Assembly (NCBI RefSeq): GCF_000220835.1
Contig: NZ_GL985606.1
Span: 1,450,945-1,501,563, forward strand
Direction of reading: 5' to 3'
Origin: Actinomyces sp. oral taxon 448 str. F0400
GTDB lineage: Bacteria > Actinomycetota > Actinomycetes > Actinomycetales > Actinomycetaceae
Length of the DNA: 50,619 nucleotides
Part shown: positions 34,057 to 42,063 of the stretch, piece by piece
Layout: the number at the start of each line of letters is the position of its first letter
Numbering within the stretch: position 1 is the first letter of the stretch
Translations under genes and position numbers: made by a program
Notes under the pieces: model-generated
The model's input: the letters and a program-made list of their open reading frames with translations, nothing else
What the model was told of the DNA's origin: nothing
Database searches by the model: none

Positions 34057-35352
34057 ATGAGTCGGTCCCCTCGCGCCCGGGAGGCGCGCCGTTCCTGGGG
34101 CGAGGACGATTCGGGCACGCCGATCCTCCACGTCGATATGGACGCTTTCTTCGCCTCCGTCGAGCTGCGCGAGCATCCCGAGCTCGCCGGACGGCCCCTC
34201 ATTGTGGGCGGAACGGGCGGGCGCGGGGTCGTGTCGGCCGCCTCCTACGAAGCTCGCCTCTACGGCGTCGCCTCGGCCATGCCGATGGCTCGAGCGCACC
34301 GGCTGTGCCCCCAGGCGGTCGTCCTGCCCGTGCGCCACGGGCTGTACTCCGCGGTCTCCCGTCAGGTGATGGCCGTCCTCGGTCAGGTCACGCCGATGAT
34401 GGAGAAGGTCAGTGTCGATGAGGCCTTCCTCGACGTCTCCGGGGCGCGCCGCCGCATGGGCTCCCCGGTCGCGATCGCCCGCTGGATCCGCGCCGAGGTT
34501 CGCGAACGTGTCGGCGTGCCGGCCTCGGTGGGCGTGGCCGCCACCAAGTTCGTCGCCAAGCTCGCCTCCTCCCACGCCAAGCCCGACGGGCTGCTCCTCG
34601 TGCCGGCCGACGCCACCCAGGACTTCCTCGACGTCCTGCCGGTGGGCGCGTTGTGGGGCGTGGGGACCAAGAGTGCCCAGATCCTTCAGCGGCGGGGGAT
34701 TCGCGATGTGCGCGCCCTGGCCGCCGCCGACGTGCGGCGCCTGGAGAAGATCCTGGGGATCGCCGCGGGGCGCCACCTGCACGATCTCGCCCACGGCATC
34801 GACCCCAGGCCGGTGAGCCCGGGCCGGGAGGAGAAGTCCATCGGCACGGAATCGACCTTCTTCGAGACCATCACCGACCGCGCCCATGCCCGTCGGGTCC
34901 TGCTCGACCAGGCCCACCAGTGCGCCGCCCGCCTGCGCGCCGGCGATCTGCGCGGACGGGTCGTCGTGCTCAAGGCGCGCGGGGCCGACTTCGTCACCGT
35001 TACCCGCTCGCGCACCCTGCCCGTTCCCACGGATCTGGCGCGTGACCTCTTCGCCGTCGTCGAACAGCTTTTCAAGGCCCTGCCCACCCCTGGGGGAGGC
35101 TTCCGGCTGCTGGGTGTAAGGGTCGAGGGTCTGGCCCGCTCCGACGACGGCGTCCAGCTCCTGCTCGACGACGATCCCCGGCGCGGGGCACCCGAGCGCG
35201 CCGCCGACGCGGTGCGGCGACGCTGGGGCGCGGGCGTCCTGGCCCCCGCGAGCCTCCTGACTCCGCCGACCGGCGGCTCCCCCGCCCGCCCCGGCTCCGT
35301 CGGAGGAGCCGCGGCGCACCGCAGCGGTCGCGAGCCGATGCGCGAGGAGTAG
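34057..35352 (+). CDS. dinB: DNA polymerase IV (Y-family translesion polymerase)
   Basis: 431-residue error-prone polymerase that copies past damaged bases. HVDMDAFFASVE (residues 25-36) and SVDEAFLDVSG carry the catalytic acidic residues. The helix-hairpin-helix region (LWGVGTKSAQILQRRGIRDV) and the little-finger domain follow. No C-terminal beta-clamp motif is obvious; the tail is Pro/Gly/Arg-rich. AGGAGGGGAGG (34041-34051) supports the ATG at 34057; upstream in-frame starts are unsupported. No LexA box is evident in the short upstream region. Confidence 0.95.
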   Translation: MSRSPRAREARRSWGEDDSGTPILHVDMDAFFASVELREHPELAGRPLIVGGTGGRGVVSAASYEARLYGVASAMPMARAHRLCPQAVVLPVRHGLYSAVSRQVMAVLGQVTPMMEKVSVDEAFLDVSGARRRMGSPVAIARWIRAEVRERVGVPASVGVAATKFVAKLASSHAKPDGLLLVPADATQDFLDVLPVGALWGVGTKSAQILQRRGIRDVRALAAADVRRLEKILGIAAGRHLHDLAHGIDPRPVSPGREEKSIGTESTFFETITDRAHARRVLLDQAHQCAARLRAGDLRGRVVVLKARGADFVTVTRSRTLPVPTDLARDLFAVVEQLFKALPTPGGGFRLLGVRVEGLARSDDGVQLLLDDDPRRGAPERAADAVRRRWGAGVLAPASLLTPPTGGSPARPGSVGGAAAHRSGREPMREE

Positions 35353-35495
35353 GCCGTCGACGTCCGCGACGCCGCCGGTTTCCCAGATGCCGGGCTCACC
35401 GCCTATCCTGGTGTCGTCCGGGACCGCACCGGCGCGGGTCGAGCGGTCCTGTGCCCGTCACCGGAGTTCGACCGTCGGGAAAGCGAGGTGCCCTC

Positions 35496-35891
35496 GTGGC
35501 ATTGTCGGAGCGCGAGCAGCAGGTGCTGCGCGATCTGGAAGACCAGCTTCATGTCGAGGACCCGTCGCTGGCTCATACCATGGATCACGCGGAGACGCCC
35601 TCGGGGCGCTTCTCCCCGCGCCACGTGGGTGCGGGCCTGGCCCTGGTGCTCGTGGGCCTGGCCTTGGTGATCGGCGGCGTCGCGGTGAGGCACTCGGTGG
35701 CCTCCATACTCCTGGGCGTGGCCGGCTTCGGGCTCGCCGTGCGCGGCGTGACCCTCATGCTGACCCGGGTCGAGGCCCCGGGCCGTCGGGACTCGTCCCG
35801 CGGGGATCCTTCGGGTGGGCGATCCGCGCGAGTCTCCTTCATGGACCGCCAGTCCGAGCGCTGGGAGCGGCGTCGCGACAGCGAGGACTGA
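35496..35891 (+). CDS. DUF3040 membrane protein
   Basis: 131 residues. The N-terminal ALSEREQQVLRDLEDQL is the DUF3040 signature. Two membrane helices follow (~45-66 and ~70-92), then an Arg/Ser-rich cytoplasmic tail. The function is unknown; the family is found just upstream of mraZ in many actinobacteria, which suggests a link to the envelope or division. The GTG at 35496 matches the family start. A TATCCT -10-like box lies at 35403-35408. A hairpin terminator follows the gene. Confidence 0.88.
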   Translation: MALSEREQQVLRDLEDQLHVEDPSLAHTMDHAETPSGRFSPRHVGAGLALVLVGLALVIGGVAVRHSVASILLGVAGFGLAVRGVTLMLTRVEAPGRRDSSRGDPSGGRSARVSFMDRQSERWERRRDSED

Positions 35892-35926
35892 ACCCCGCCC
35901 CACTTCCCTCCACCCGAGGCCTTCCA

Positions 35927-35954
35927 AGCCCCGTCACCGACCGGTGGCGGGGCT
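35927..35954 (+). terminator. Hairpin terminator between DUF3040 gene and mraZ
   Basis: AGCCCCGTCACC (35927-35938), loop GACC, and GGTGGCGGGGCT (35943-35954) form a 12-bp stem with one G-U pair, 35 nt after the DUF3040 stop. It would separate that gene from the division cluster. Confidence 0.75.
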
Positions 35955-36101
35955 CTTCGCACGCCTCGGCGGCGTGCCGGATGCCGGGCGCCACGCCCGG
36001 GGGACGGTTCGACGGTCGAGTTCCTCCACCGTTCTCCACCGCATGAAACGGCGATTTCGCGCCGCCAGGATCGGGATCGTGACGACGGTGTGACGTCTGA
36101 G

Positions 36102-36146
36102 GTGGAAGGAAAGGGAGGGAAGTGGAGTACTGTGGGTCTCACTGGA
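36102..36146 (+). promoter_or_regulatory. MraZ-binding direct repeats (mraZ box)
   Basis: GTGGA (36122-36126), GTGGG (36132-36136) and CTGGA (36142-36146) share a TGG(G/A) core repeated exactly every 10 bp, the layout of known MraZ sites (three TGGGN repeats with 5-nt spacers). A further GTGGA at 36102 and AGGGA at 36112 fall on the same 10-bp register, so the array may be longer than usual. It lies 30-75 bp before mraZ and implies autoregulation of the whole cluster. Confidence 0.75.
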
Positions 36147-36177
36147 TCGTTGAGGGGGGAGGAAGGAGTGATGCTCG

Positions 36178-36609
36178 ATGTTTCTGGGTACTCACTCTCC
36201 TCGTCTCGACACGAAGGGGCGACTGATTCTGCCGGCCAAGTTCCGCGACGAGCTGGCCGGAGGAGTGGTCCTCACCCGGGGGCAGGAGCACTGCCTGTAC
36301 GCCTTCACCTCTGCGGAGTTCGAACGCATGTACGCCCAGCTGCGGGAGGCGCCCCTGGCTCAGAAGCAGGCCCGCGACTACGTGCGCGTCATGCTTTCGG
36401 GCGCGGACTCTCAGATTCCCGACAAGCAGGGACGCATTACGCTGCCCGCGCCGCTGCGCGCCTACGCCGGCCTCGAACGGGACCTGGCGGTCATCGGTGC
36501 CGGCGCCCGCGTCGAGATCTGGGACGCCGAGGCCTGGCAGACGTACTTGACAGCGCAGGAGCAGGTGTTCGCCGACACGGCGGAGGAGATCATCCCGGGC
36601 TTCTTCTGA
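36178..36609 (+). CDS. mraZ: Transcriptional regulator MraZ
   Basis: 143-residue ring-forming DNA-binding protein and repressor of the division/cell-wall cluster in characterised bacteria. Two SpoVT/AbrB-like halves each carry the signature: [16 protein letters not shown] and [26 protein letters not shown] precedes the ATG at 36178. It heads the dcw cluster, with MraZ-type boxes directly upstream, but a 307-bp gap separates it from rsmH. Confidence 0.96.
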   Translation: MFLGTHSPRLDTKGRLILPAKFRDELAGGVVLTRGQEHCLYAFTSAEFERMYAQLREAPLAQKQARDYVRVMLSGADSQIPDKQGRITLPAPLRAYAGLERDLAVIGAGARVEIWDAEAWQTYLTAQEQVFADTAEEIIPGFF

Positions 36610-36916
36610 CTCTCGCGCCGCAGCGCATGCCACCGGCCGAGGAACCGACAACCGCATACCGCCGCTGACCGGATACCCGGGCCCCGTCCCGTGAGGTCTC
36701 CGCCCGCCGCAGCGTCCGACGTCACTTCCCCGGCGCCGGAACACGCGGGAGGAGTCCTGGCGGGACGGAACCGGGTCACTCCGCGGCGGCGTGCACCCGT
36801 ACGGGCAGGACGAGCCCGTGCGCGCGCACTCAAGAGCCCGCGAAACCGGTTGAAACAGACCGAGAAGACAGAGAAGACAGACAGACCGAGAAGATCGAGC
36901 AGGAAGGGGGGGGGCG
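36610..36916 (+). promoter_or_regulatory. mraZ-rsmH spacer with purine-rich repeat tract
   Basis: 307 bp without a supported gene. The last ~65 bp (about 36850-36914) are almost pure A/G/C and unlike the surrounding sequence. They contain two direct copies of CAGACCGAGAAGA (36856-36868 and 36882-36894, period 26) plus several GAAGACAGA units, ending in the ribosome-binding site AGGAAGGGGGGG. The tract would give an unstructured leader for rsmH. A second promoter for rsmH is possible but not identifiable. Confidence 0.45.
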
Positions 36917-38032
36917 GTGAACGACGTCCTGACGACCGCCGAGGACGGGCCCGTGGATCACCCCCGTCGGGCTGCCGGGCTCCACACGCCCGTCCTCCTG
37001 GAACGCTGCCTCGACCTGCTCGCTCCCGCCTTGATCGGCCCGGGAGCCCCCGCCAGCCCCATCCTGATCGACTGCACGCTCGGCACGGGAGGGCACGCCG
37101 AGGCCGCTCTGGAGCGCTTCGGCGATCTCGCCGTCGTCGGGATCGATCGGGACCCCGAGGCGATCGCACTCGCGAGTTCCCGCCTGGCCCGCTTCGGCCG
37201 GCGCTTCCGCGCCGTGCGCACCACCTACGACCACGTCGACGTCCTCGCCCGCGAGGCGGCCGCGCGCGCCGGGCGCCGAGACGGCCTGGTCGATGCGATC
37301 CTCATGGACCTCGGCGTCTCCTCCCTCCAGCTCGACCGGACCGGACGGGGCTTCTCCTACGCGCGCAGGGCTCCGCTGGACATGCGCATGGATCAGTCCG
37401 CCGGGCGCACTGCCCAGGACATCCTCGACACCGCTGACGAGCGTGAGCTCGCCCGCATCCTGCGGGACTACGGCGAAGAGCGCTTCGCCGCGCGCATCGC
37501 CGCCGGCATCGTGCGGCGTCGGGAGTCGGCCGACCCCGTCGCCTCCACCGACGCCCTGGTGGAGGTGGTGCGCGCCTGCGTGCCCGCCGCCGCCCGCCGC
37601 AGCGGCGGCAACCCGGCCAAGCGGACCTTCCAGGCTCTGCGGGTGGCTGTCAACGCCGAGCTCGAGGTCCTCGAGCGCGCCGTGCCCCGGGCCCTGAACT
37701 CCATTCGGGTCGGCGGACGCATCGTTATCGAGTCCTACCAGAGTCTGGAGGACCGCATCGTCAAGCGCGCGCTGGCCGCAGGCGTCTCCTCGACGGCCCC
37801 CGAGGGGCTGCCCGTCGTGCCCCCGGACGCCGAGCCCTATCTCAAGTCGGCCACCCGTGGCGCGCTGCGGGCCGACGACGTCGAGAGGGCCGCCAACCCC
37901 CGTAGCGCCTCGGTGCGCCTGCGGGCCGCCACCCGGGTTCGGCCTGCCGATCAGGCCCCCGCGCCCGAGCTCGCTCCCAGACCCCGCACCCATCCCGCCA
38001 CAATGACCGCACGAGGAAGGAGAGGCCGATGA
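36917..38032 (+). CDS. rsmH: 16S rRNA (cytosine(1402)-N4)-methyltransferase
   Basis: 371-residue SAM-dependent enzyme that methylates C1402 in the ribosomal P site. HTPVLLERCLDLL, DCTLGTGGHAEAALERF, GIDRDPEAI, LMDLGVSSLQLD, the GFSYARRAPLDMRMDQ loop and NPAKRTFQALRVAVNAEL are the family series. It has a disordered ~40-residue tail. The GTG start at 36917 follows a strong purine-rich ribosome-binding site. The stop overlaps the ftsL-like start (ATGA, 38029-38032). Confidence 0.96.
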   Translation: MNDVLTTAEDGPVDHPRRAAGLHTPVLLERCLDLLAPALIGPGAPASPILIDCTLGTGGHAEAALERFGDLAVVGIDRDPEAIALASSRLARFGRRFRAVRTTYDHVDVLAREAAARAGRRDGLVDAILMDLGVSSLQLDRTGRGFSYARRAPLDMRMDQSAGRTAQDILDTADERELARILRDYGEERFAARIAAGIVRRRESADPVASTDALVEVVRACVPAAARRSGGNPAKRTFQALRVAVNAELEVLERAVPRALNSIRVGGRIVIESYQSLEDRIVKRALAAGVSSTAPEGLPVVPPDAEPYLKSATRGALRADDVERAANPRSASVRLRAATRVRPADQAPAPELAPRPRTHPATMTARGRRGR

Positions 38033-38460
38033 GTGCAGCGGCAGCCCGAGTCCGCCACCCACGTACCGACGACATCGCTCCATCCGGTCGGCGCTCAGCG
38101 GCGCGCGACCAGGCCCGGGACCAGCCCCAGCTTCACGTCGTTCGGGGCGTCGCCCCGGCACGGACGACCATGCCGTTCCTACTGATGGTCGTCGCGATCC
38201 TGGTGGGAGCGCTGGCGGCCTCGATGTTCCTGAACGCCAAGATGGCCGATACCGCCTACAAGATGAAAACGGCCCAGGCCGAGCTCAACGTCCTCAACGA
38301 TCACATCGAGACGGTCCGTTCGGATGTCCAGAAGGCCTCCGCGCCCGATACGCTCGCGTCGCGGGCGGCCGAGCTGGGCATGGTGCCCGCCGCCGCCCCC
38401 GGCGTCGTCGACCTGCCCGCCTCGACCCTGTCCGGCGGCACCGCCGCGACCGGCGAGTAG
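38029..38460 (+). CDS. ftsL: FtsL-like divisome membrane protein
   Basis: 143-residue bitopic protein: a ~45-residue cytoplasmic N-terminus, one membrane helix (~48-68, MPFLLMVVAILVGALAASMFL), then an extracellular coiled-coil (KMKTAQAELNVLNDHIETVRSDVQKASA) ending in the AAELGMVPA motif common in actinobacterial FtsL/septum-formation proteins. It would join FtsB and FtsQ in activating FtsW-FtsI. Assignment rests on position between rsmH and ftsI, topology and the coiled-coil; primary sequence is poorly conserved in this family. Confidence 0.85.
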   Translation: MSAAAARVRHPRTDDIAPSGRRSAARDQARDQPQLHVVRGVAPARTTMPFLLMVVAILVGALAASMFLNAKMADTAYKMKTAQAELNVLNDHIETVRSDVQKASAPDTLASRAAELGMVPAAAPGVVDLPASTLSGGTAATGE

Positions 38461-38463
38461 CAC

Positions 38464-40284
38464 GTGGTGAACCCCAGCCGCCGTCGGGCCCTTCAGGTCA
38501 TGGGCCTGGCGGGCTTCACCGCCCTGACCGGACGCACCGCCTGGCTCCAGGTCGTCGCCGGCCCGCAGCTCGCCGCCAGGGCGAAGGCCGAGCGCACCGT
38601 CACCTGGGTCAACCGCGCGCCGCGCGGAGATATCCTCGGCAGCGACGGAACGATCCTCGCATCCTCGGCCGTCTCGTACGACATCGGCGTCGATCAGCTC
38701 AAGATCGCCCAGTACGAGTGGACCGAGGACCGCACCGATCCCGCCACCGGCCAGAGGTCGAAGACCGTCCGCGGCCACGGCGCGGCCGCCGCCGCCTCGC
38801 AGATGGCCGAGATCCTCGGCGTCGACGCCCAGGAGCTCGGCGCCTCCATGGTCGGAGAATCCACCTACGTCGTCATCGCCGAAGCCGTTCCCCCGGACAC
38901 GTGGCGGCAGATCAAGGCGCTGGGCATATCCGGGGTCGAGCCCGATCAGCGCACCCGCCGCACCTACCCGGCCGGGACGGTGGCGGGCAACGTGCTCGGC
39001 TACACCCATGAGGGGGACGACCGCATCCTCATCGGCTCCGCCGGTCTCGAGCTCACCCAGAACGAAGCCCTGACCGGCACCGACGGCGAGGGCAGCGTCG
39101 AGATCGGCAAGACCGGCGCCATCATCCCCACCGGGGAGCAGGAGGAGATCTCCGCCGTGCCCGGTACGACGGTGCGCACCACCATCGACCCCGATCTGCA
39201 GGCGATCGCCCAGGACGCGATCGACGAGGCCGTCACCGCGCAGGGAGCCGATTGGGGCTGCGTGGTGGTCATGGAGCCGGCCACCGGCAGGGTGCTCGTG
39301 CTGGCCGACTCCGGGGCGGTCGACCCGGCCCGCGCCGCGGACACCTCCGAGGGGGACCGTAACGCCCGCAGCGTCCAGGCGATCTTCGAACCCGGCAGCG
39401 TCGGCAAGGTCATGACCTTCGCCGCCGCCCTGGAGGAGGGGGTGATCACGCCTGACGACTCGTGGACCGTGCCCTACACGTGGACGAGCGCCGACGGGCA
39501 GACCTTCCGCGACTCCCACGAGCACGGGGTCCAGCAGCTGACCACCGCCCAAGTGCTCGCCGAATCCTCCAACGTGGGCACGGTGCAGATCGGCGAGAGG
39601 CTCTCCAGCGACGTGCGTCACTCCTACATCGAGCGCTTCGGCTTCGGTAGTCTCACCGGCATCGAGATGCCCGCCGAGTCGGCCGGCATCGTCGGCCCTG
39701 TCTCCGAATGGGACGACCGCACCAGTTACACCACCATGTTCGGTCAGGGCATCGCCGGAACCGCGCTCCAGTCGGTCCAGGTGCTCGCCACCGTGGCGAA
39801 CAAGGGCCTGCGCGTCGCCCCGCGTCTCGTCGACGCCTGGATCGATCCCGGCGGGGGACGGAGCCCTCAGAGCAGGCCGGAGGGCGTGCGCGTCGTCTCC
39901 GAGTCCACTGCCGCGGCGCTCACCGAGATGCTCATCGGCGTGACCCAGGAGGGGGGCACGGCCGAGGCGGCCTCGATCGACGGGTACCTCGTGGCCGGCA
40001 AGACCGGGACCACTGAGATCCTCACCGAGGACGGCACGGTCGCGTCCTTCGTCGGTTTCACCCCCGCCCGTGATCCCGCCATTGCGGTGGCCGTCATCGT
40101 GTACCGGCCCCGGGACACCTATGGCGGCACGGTGTCCGCCCCCGTGTTCCGCAAAGTCGCCCTGGCCACGATGCACTCCCTGGGCATCGCCCCGGACCCG
40201 TCCGTCACCGCCGCGCAGGCGGCTGTCGACGCCGACGCCCGAGCCGAGCACGCCGCCCAGGAGGCGACCAGGGGCGATGGCTAG
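38464..40284 (+). CDS. ftsI: Septal penicillin-binding protein (PBP3-type transpeptidase FtsI)
   Basis: 606-residue class B PBP that cross-links septal peptidoglycan with FtsW. There is a short cytoplasmic tail, one membrane helix (~12-30), the pedestal domain with NRAPRGDILGSDG, then the transpeptidase domain with S312-V-G-K315, S368-S-N and K513-T-G. No PASTA repeats. The GTG start lies 3 nt after the ftsL stop, so translation is probably coupled. The distribution of the three active-site motifs is normal. Confidence 0.95.
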   Translation: MVNPSRRRALQVMGLAGFTALTGRTAWLQVVAGPQLAARAKAERTVTWVNRAPRGDILGSDGTILASSAVSYDIGVDQLKIAQYEWTEDRTDPATGQRSKTVRGHGAAAAASQMAEILGVDAQELGASMVGESTYVVIAEAVPPDTWRQIKALGISGVEPDQRTRRTYPAGTVAGNVLGYTHEGDDRILIGSAGLELTQNEALTGTDGEGSVEIGKTGAIIPTGEQEEISAVPGTTVRTTIDPDLQAIAQDAIDEAVTAQGADWGCVVVMEPATGRVLVLADSGAVDPARAADTSEGDRNARSVQAIFEPGSVGKVMTFAAALEEGVITPDDSWTVPYTWTSADGQTFRDSHEHGVQQLTTAQVLAESSNVGTVQIGERLSSDVRHSYIERFGFGSLTGIEMPAESAGIVGPVSEWDDRTSYTTMFGQGIAGTALQSVQVLATVANKGLRVAPRLVDAWIDPGGGRSPQSRPEGVRVVSESTAAALTEMLIGVTQEGGTAEAASIDGYLVAGKTGTTEILTEDGTVASFVGFTPARDPAIAVAVIVYRPRDTYGGTVSAPVFRKVALATMHSLGIAPDPSVTAAQAAVDADARAEHAAQEATRGDG

Positions 40285-40452
40285 ACCGGACGGGAACGGG
40301 CGACGCCCGTTGCGCGGATCCGCGGTGTGGGGGAGTGCACCCCGTGCCGGCCGCGCGGGGCGTGACCAGGGCGTAGCCTTCCACCTGCGCGGTCCCCTGC
40401 ATGTCCCGGTGGTGGAAGCCACCACCCGTCGGCCACGATAGATTGAGGAGTC
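40285..40452 (+). promoter_or_regulatory. ftsI-murE spacer with hairpin
   Basis: 168 bp. GGTGGTGG (40408-40415), loop AAG, CCACCACC (40419-40426) form a perfect 8-bp hairpin. TAGATT (40439-40444) just after it resembles a -10 box, and GAGGAG (40445-40450) is the murE ribosome-binding site. This is one of the few true gaps inside the cluster, so it may hold an internal terminator/attenuator or promoter. Confidence 0.4.
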
Positions 40453-42063
40453 ATGAGCAACCACGCGTACGAGTCGGCCGCGCAGCTGCGCCCGCGCCGC
40501 GGCACCCCGACCGCTCTGGGGGAGCTCGCCGCGCACGCTGCGCTGCGCCCCGCCTCCGAGGCGGACGGGGGCGGGGCCCCCGGCGACCTCGCTGTCATCG
40601 GGGTCAGCGTCGACTCCTCTGATGTCGCTCCCGGCGAGCTGTTCACCGCACTGCCCGGCTTCACGCGTCATGGGGCAGAGTTCGCTCCCGAGGCCGTCGC
40701 GGCCGGCGCCGTCGCGGTGATGACCGACGAGGCCGGGGCGCGGATGGTCCGCGCCTCCTGCCCGCGCACGCCCGTCCTGGTCGCCGACGACCCGCGCGCC
40801 GTCGTCGGCCCCCTGTCCGCGGAGGTCTACGGCCACCCCTGCACGAGGCTGACGACGGCCGCCGTCACCGGCACCAACGGCAAGACCACCACCTCCTACT
40901 TCGTCGACGCGATTCTCGCCGCCCATCTGGGTGGGTGCATGGTCGCGGGCACGGTCGAGCTGCGCGTGGGCGGGATGTCGGTCGAATCCCCCCGCACCAC
41001 CGTGGAGGCTCCGGTGCTTCAGCGGATGATGGCGCTGGCCGTCGAGGAGGGCGTGGGCGCGGCCAGCCTGGAGGCCTCCAGTCACGCGATTGTCCTGCAT
41101 CGTCTGGATGGCACCGTGGTCAACGTCGCCGGCTTCACCAACCTGCAGCGCGATCACCTCGATTTCCACAAGACCATGCAGGGCTACCTCGATGCCAAGG
41201 CGCGCCTGTTCACTCCCGCTCACGCTCACCGCGGCGTCGTCTGCGTCGACGATCAGTGGGGCGTCCAGCTCGCGGACCGCGTCGAGCGGGCCGGTCTGAT
41301 CCCCGTGGACCGCCTGCGGGCTTACCCCGGTCGGACCCCCGCCGATTGGTGGGTGAGCGATGCCGCCGTGTCCATGACCGACTCGGCCACCACCTTCACC
41401 CTCCACGGCCCCCGTTCCGAGCGCATCGAGGCCTCCTGCCCTCTGCCGGGCCTCGTCAACGTTCAAAACGCCGCTCTGGCCTTGGTCATGACCATTCGCG
41501 CGGGCGTCCCCGCCGACACCGCCGTGGCCGCCCTGGCCGGTGCGCACAACATCCCCGGGCGCATGCAGCGCATCACCCGGCGCGATGGGGTGCGCGGCAC
41601 CTGCATCGTCGACTTCGCCCACACACCCGACGCCATGGAGCTCGCCCTCGAAGCCGTCCGGCAGATCACACCCGGGCGTCTGATCGTCGTCTTCGGCTCC
41701 GATGGCGACCGCGACCGGGGCAAGCGGCCCATGCTCGGCGCTGTCGCCGCGCGCCTGGCCGATGTCCTGGTCGTCACCGACGAGAACCCGCGCAGTGAGG
41801 ACCCGCAGTCCATCCGCGACGCTGTTCTGGAGGGCGTGCGCTCGGTGCGCCCCGACTTGGCCGACGTCGAGGAGATCACCACCTGGCGGGGCGATGCCGT
41901 ACGTCGCGGCGTCGAGTTGTGCGGTCCTCAGGACACCGTCATCGTCACCGGCAAGGGCCACGAGCCCTTCCTGGAGGTCGCCGGAGACTTCATCCGCTAT
42001 AACGACGCGCCGGTCATGCGCGAGGCCGCGCGGGCCAAGTGGGGGCCGGTGACGCCGGCATGA
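40453..42063 (+). CDS. murE: UDP-MurNAc-tripeptide synthetase MurE
   Basis: 536-residue cytoplasmic ligase adding the third stem amino acid (diaminopimelate, lysine or ornithine) to UDP-MurNAc-L-Ala-D-Glu. ATP site TGTNGKTTTSYFVD, substrate region TVEAPVLQRMM...EASSHAI, and FAHTPDAMELAL are present. The specificity loop reads D443-E444-N445-P446-R447, one residue different from the D-D-N-P-R of diaminopimelate enzymes, so the third residue is uncertain (see findings). The stop overlaps the murF start. Confidence 0.94.
   Translation: MSNHAYESAAQLRPRRGTPTALGELAAHAALRPASEADGGGAPGDLAVIGVSVDSSDVAPGELFTALPGFTRHGAEFAPEAVAAGAVAVMTDEAGARMVRASCPRTPVLVADDPRAVVGPLSAEVYGHPCTRLTTAAVTGTNGKTTTSYFVDAILAAHLGGCMVAGTVELRVGGMSVESPRTTVEAPVLQRMMALAVEEGVGAASLEASSHAIVLHRLDGTVVNVAGFTNLQRDHLDFHKTMQGYLDAKARLFTPAHAHRGVVCVDDQWGVQLADRVERAGLIPVDRLRAYPGRTPADWWVSDAAVSMTDSATTFTLHGPRSERIEASCPLPGLVNVQNAALALVMTIRAGVPADTAVAALAGAHNIPGRMQRITRRDGVRGTCIVDFAHTPDAMELALEAVRQITPGRLIVVFGSDGDRDRGKRPMLGAVAARLADVLVVTDENPRSEDPQSIRDAVLEGVRSVRPDLADVEEITTWRGDAVRRGVELCGPQDTVIVTGKGHEPFLEVAGDFIRYNDAPVMREAARAKWGPVTPA

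Noticed and set aside
38179-41961. 1260-codon minus-strand open frame across ftsL, ftsI and murE
   Set aside because: It is antisense to three well-supported genes, Gly/Asp/His-rich with no recognisable domain, and is explained by codon bias on the opposite strand.
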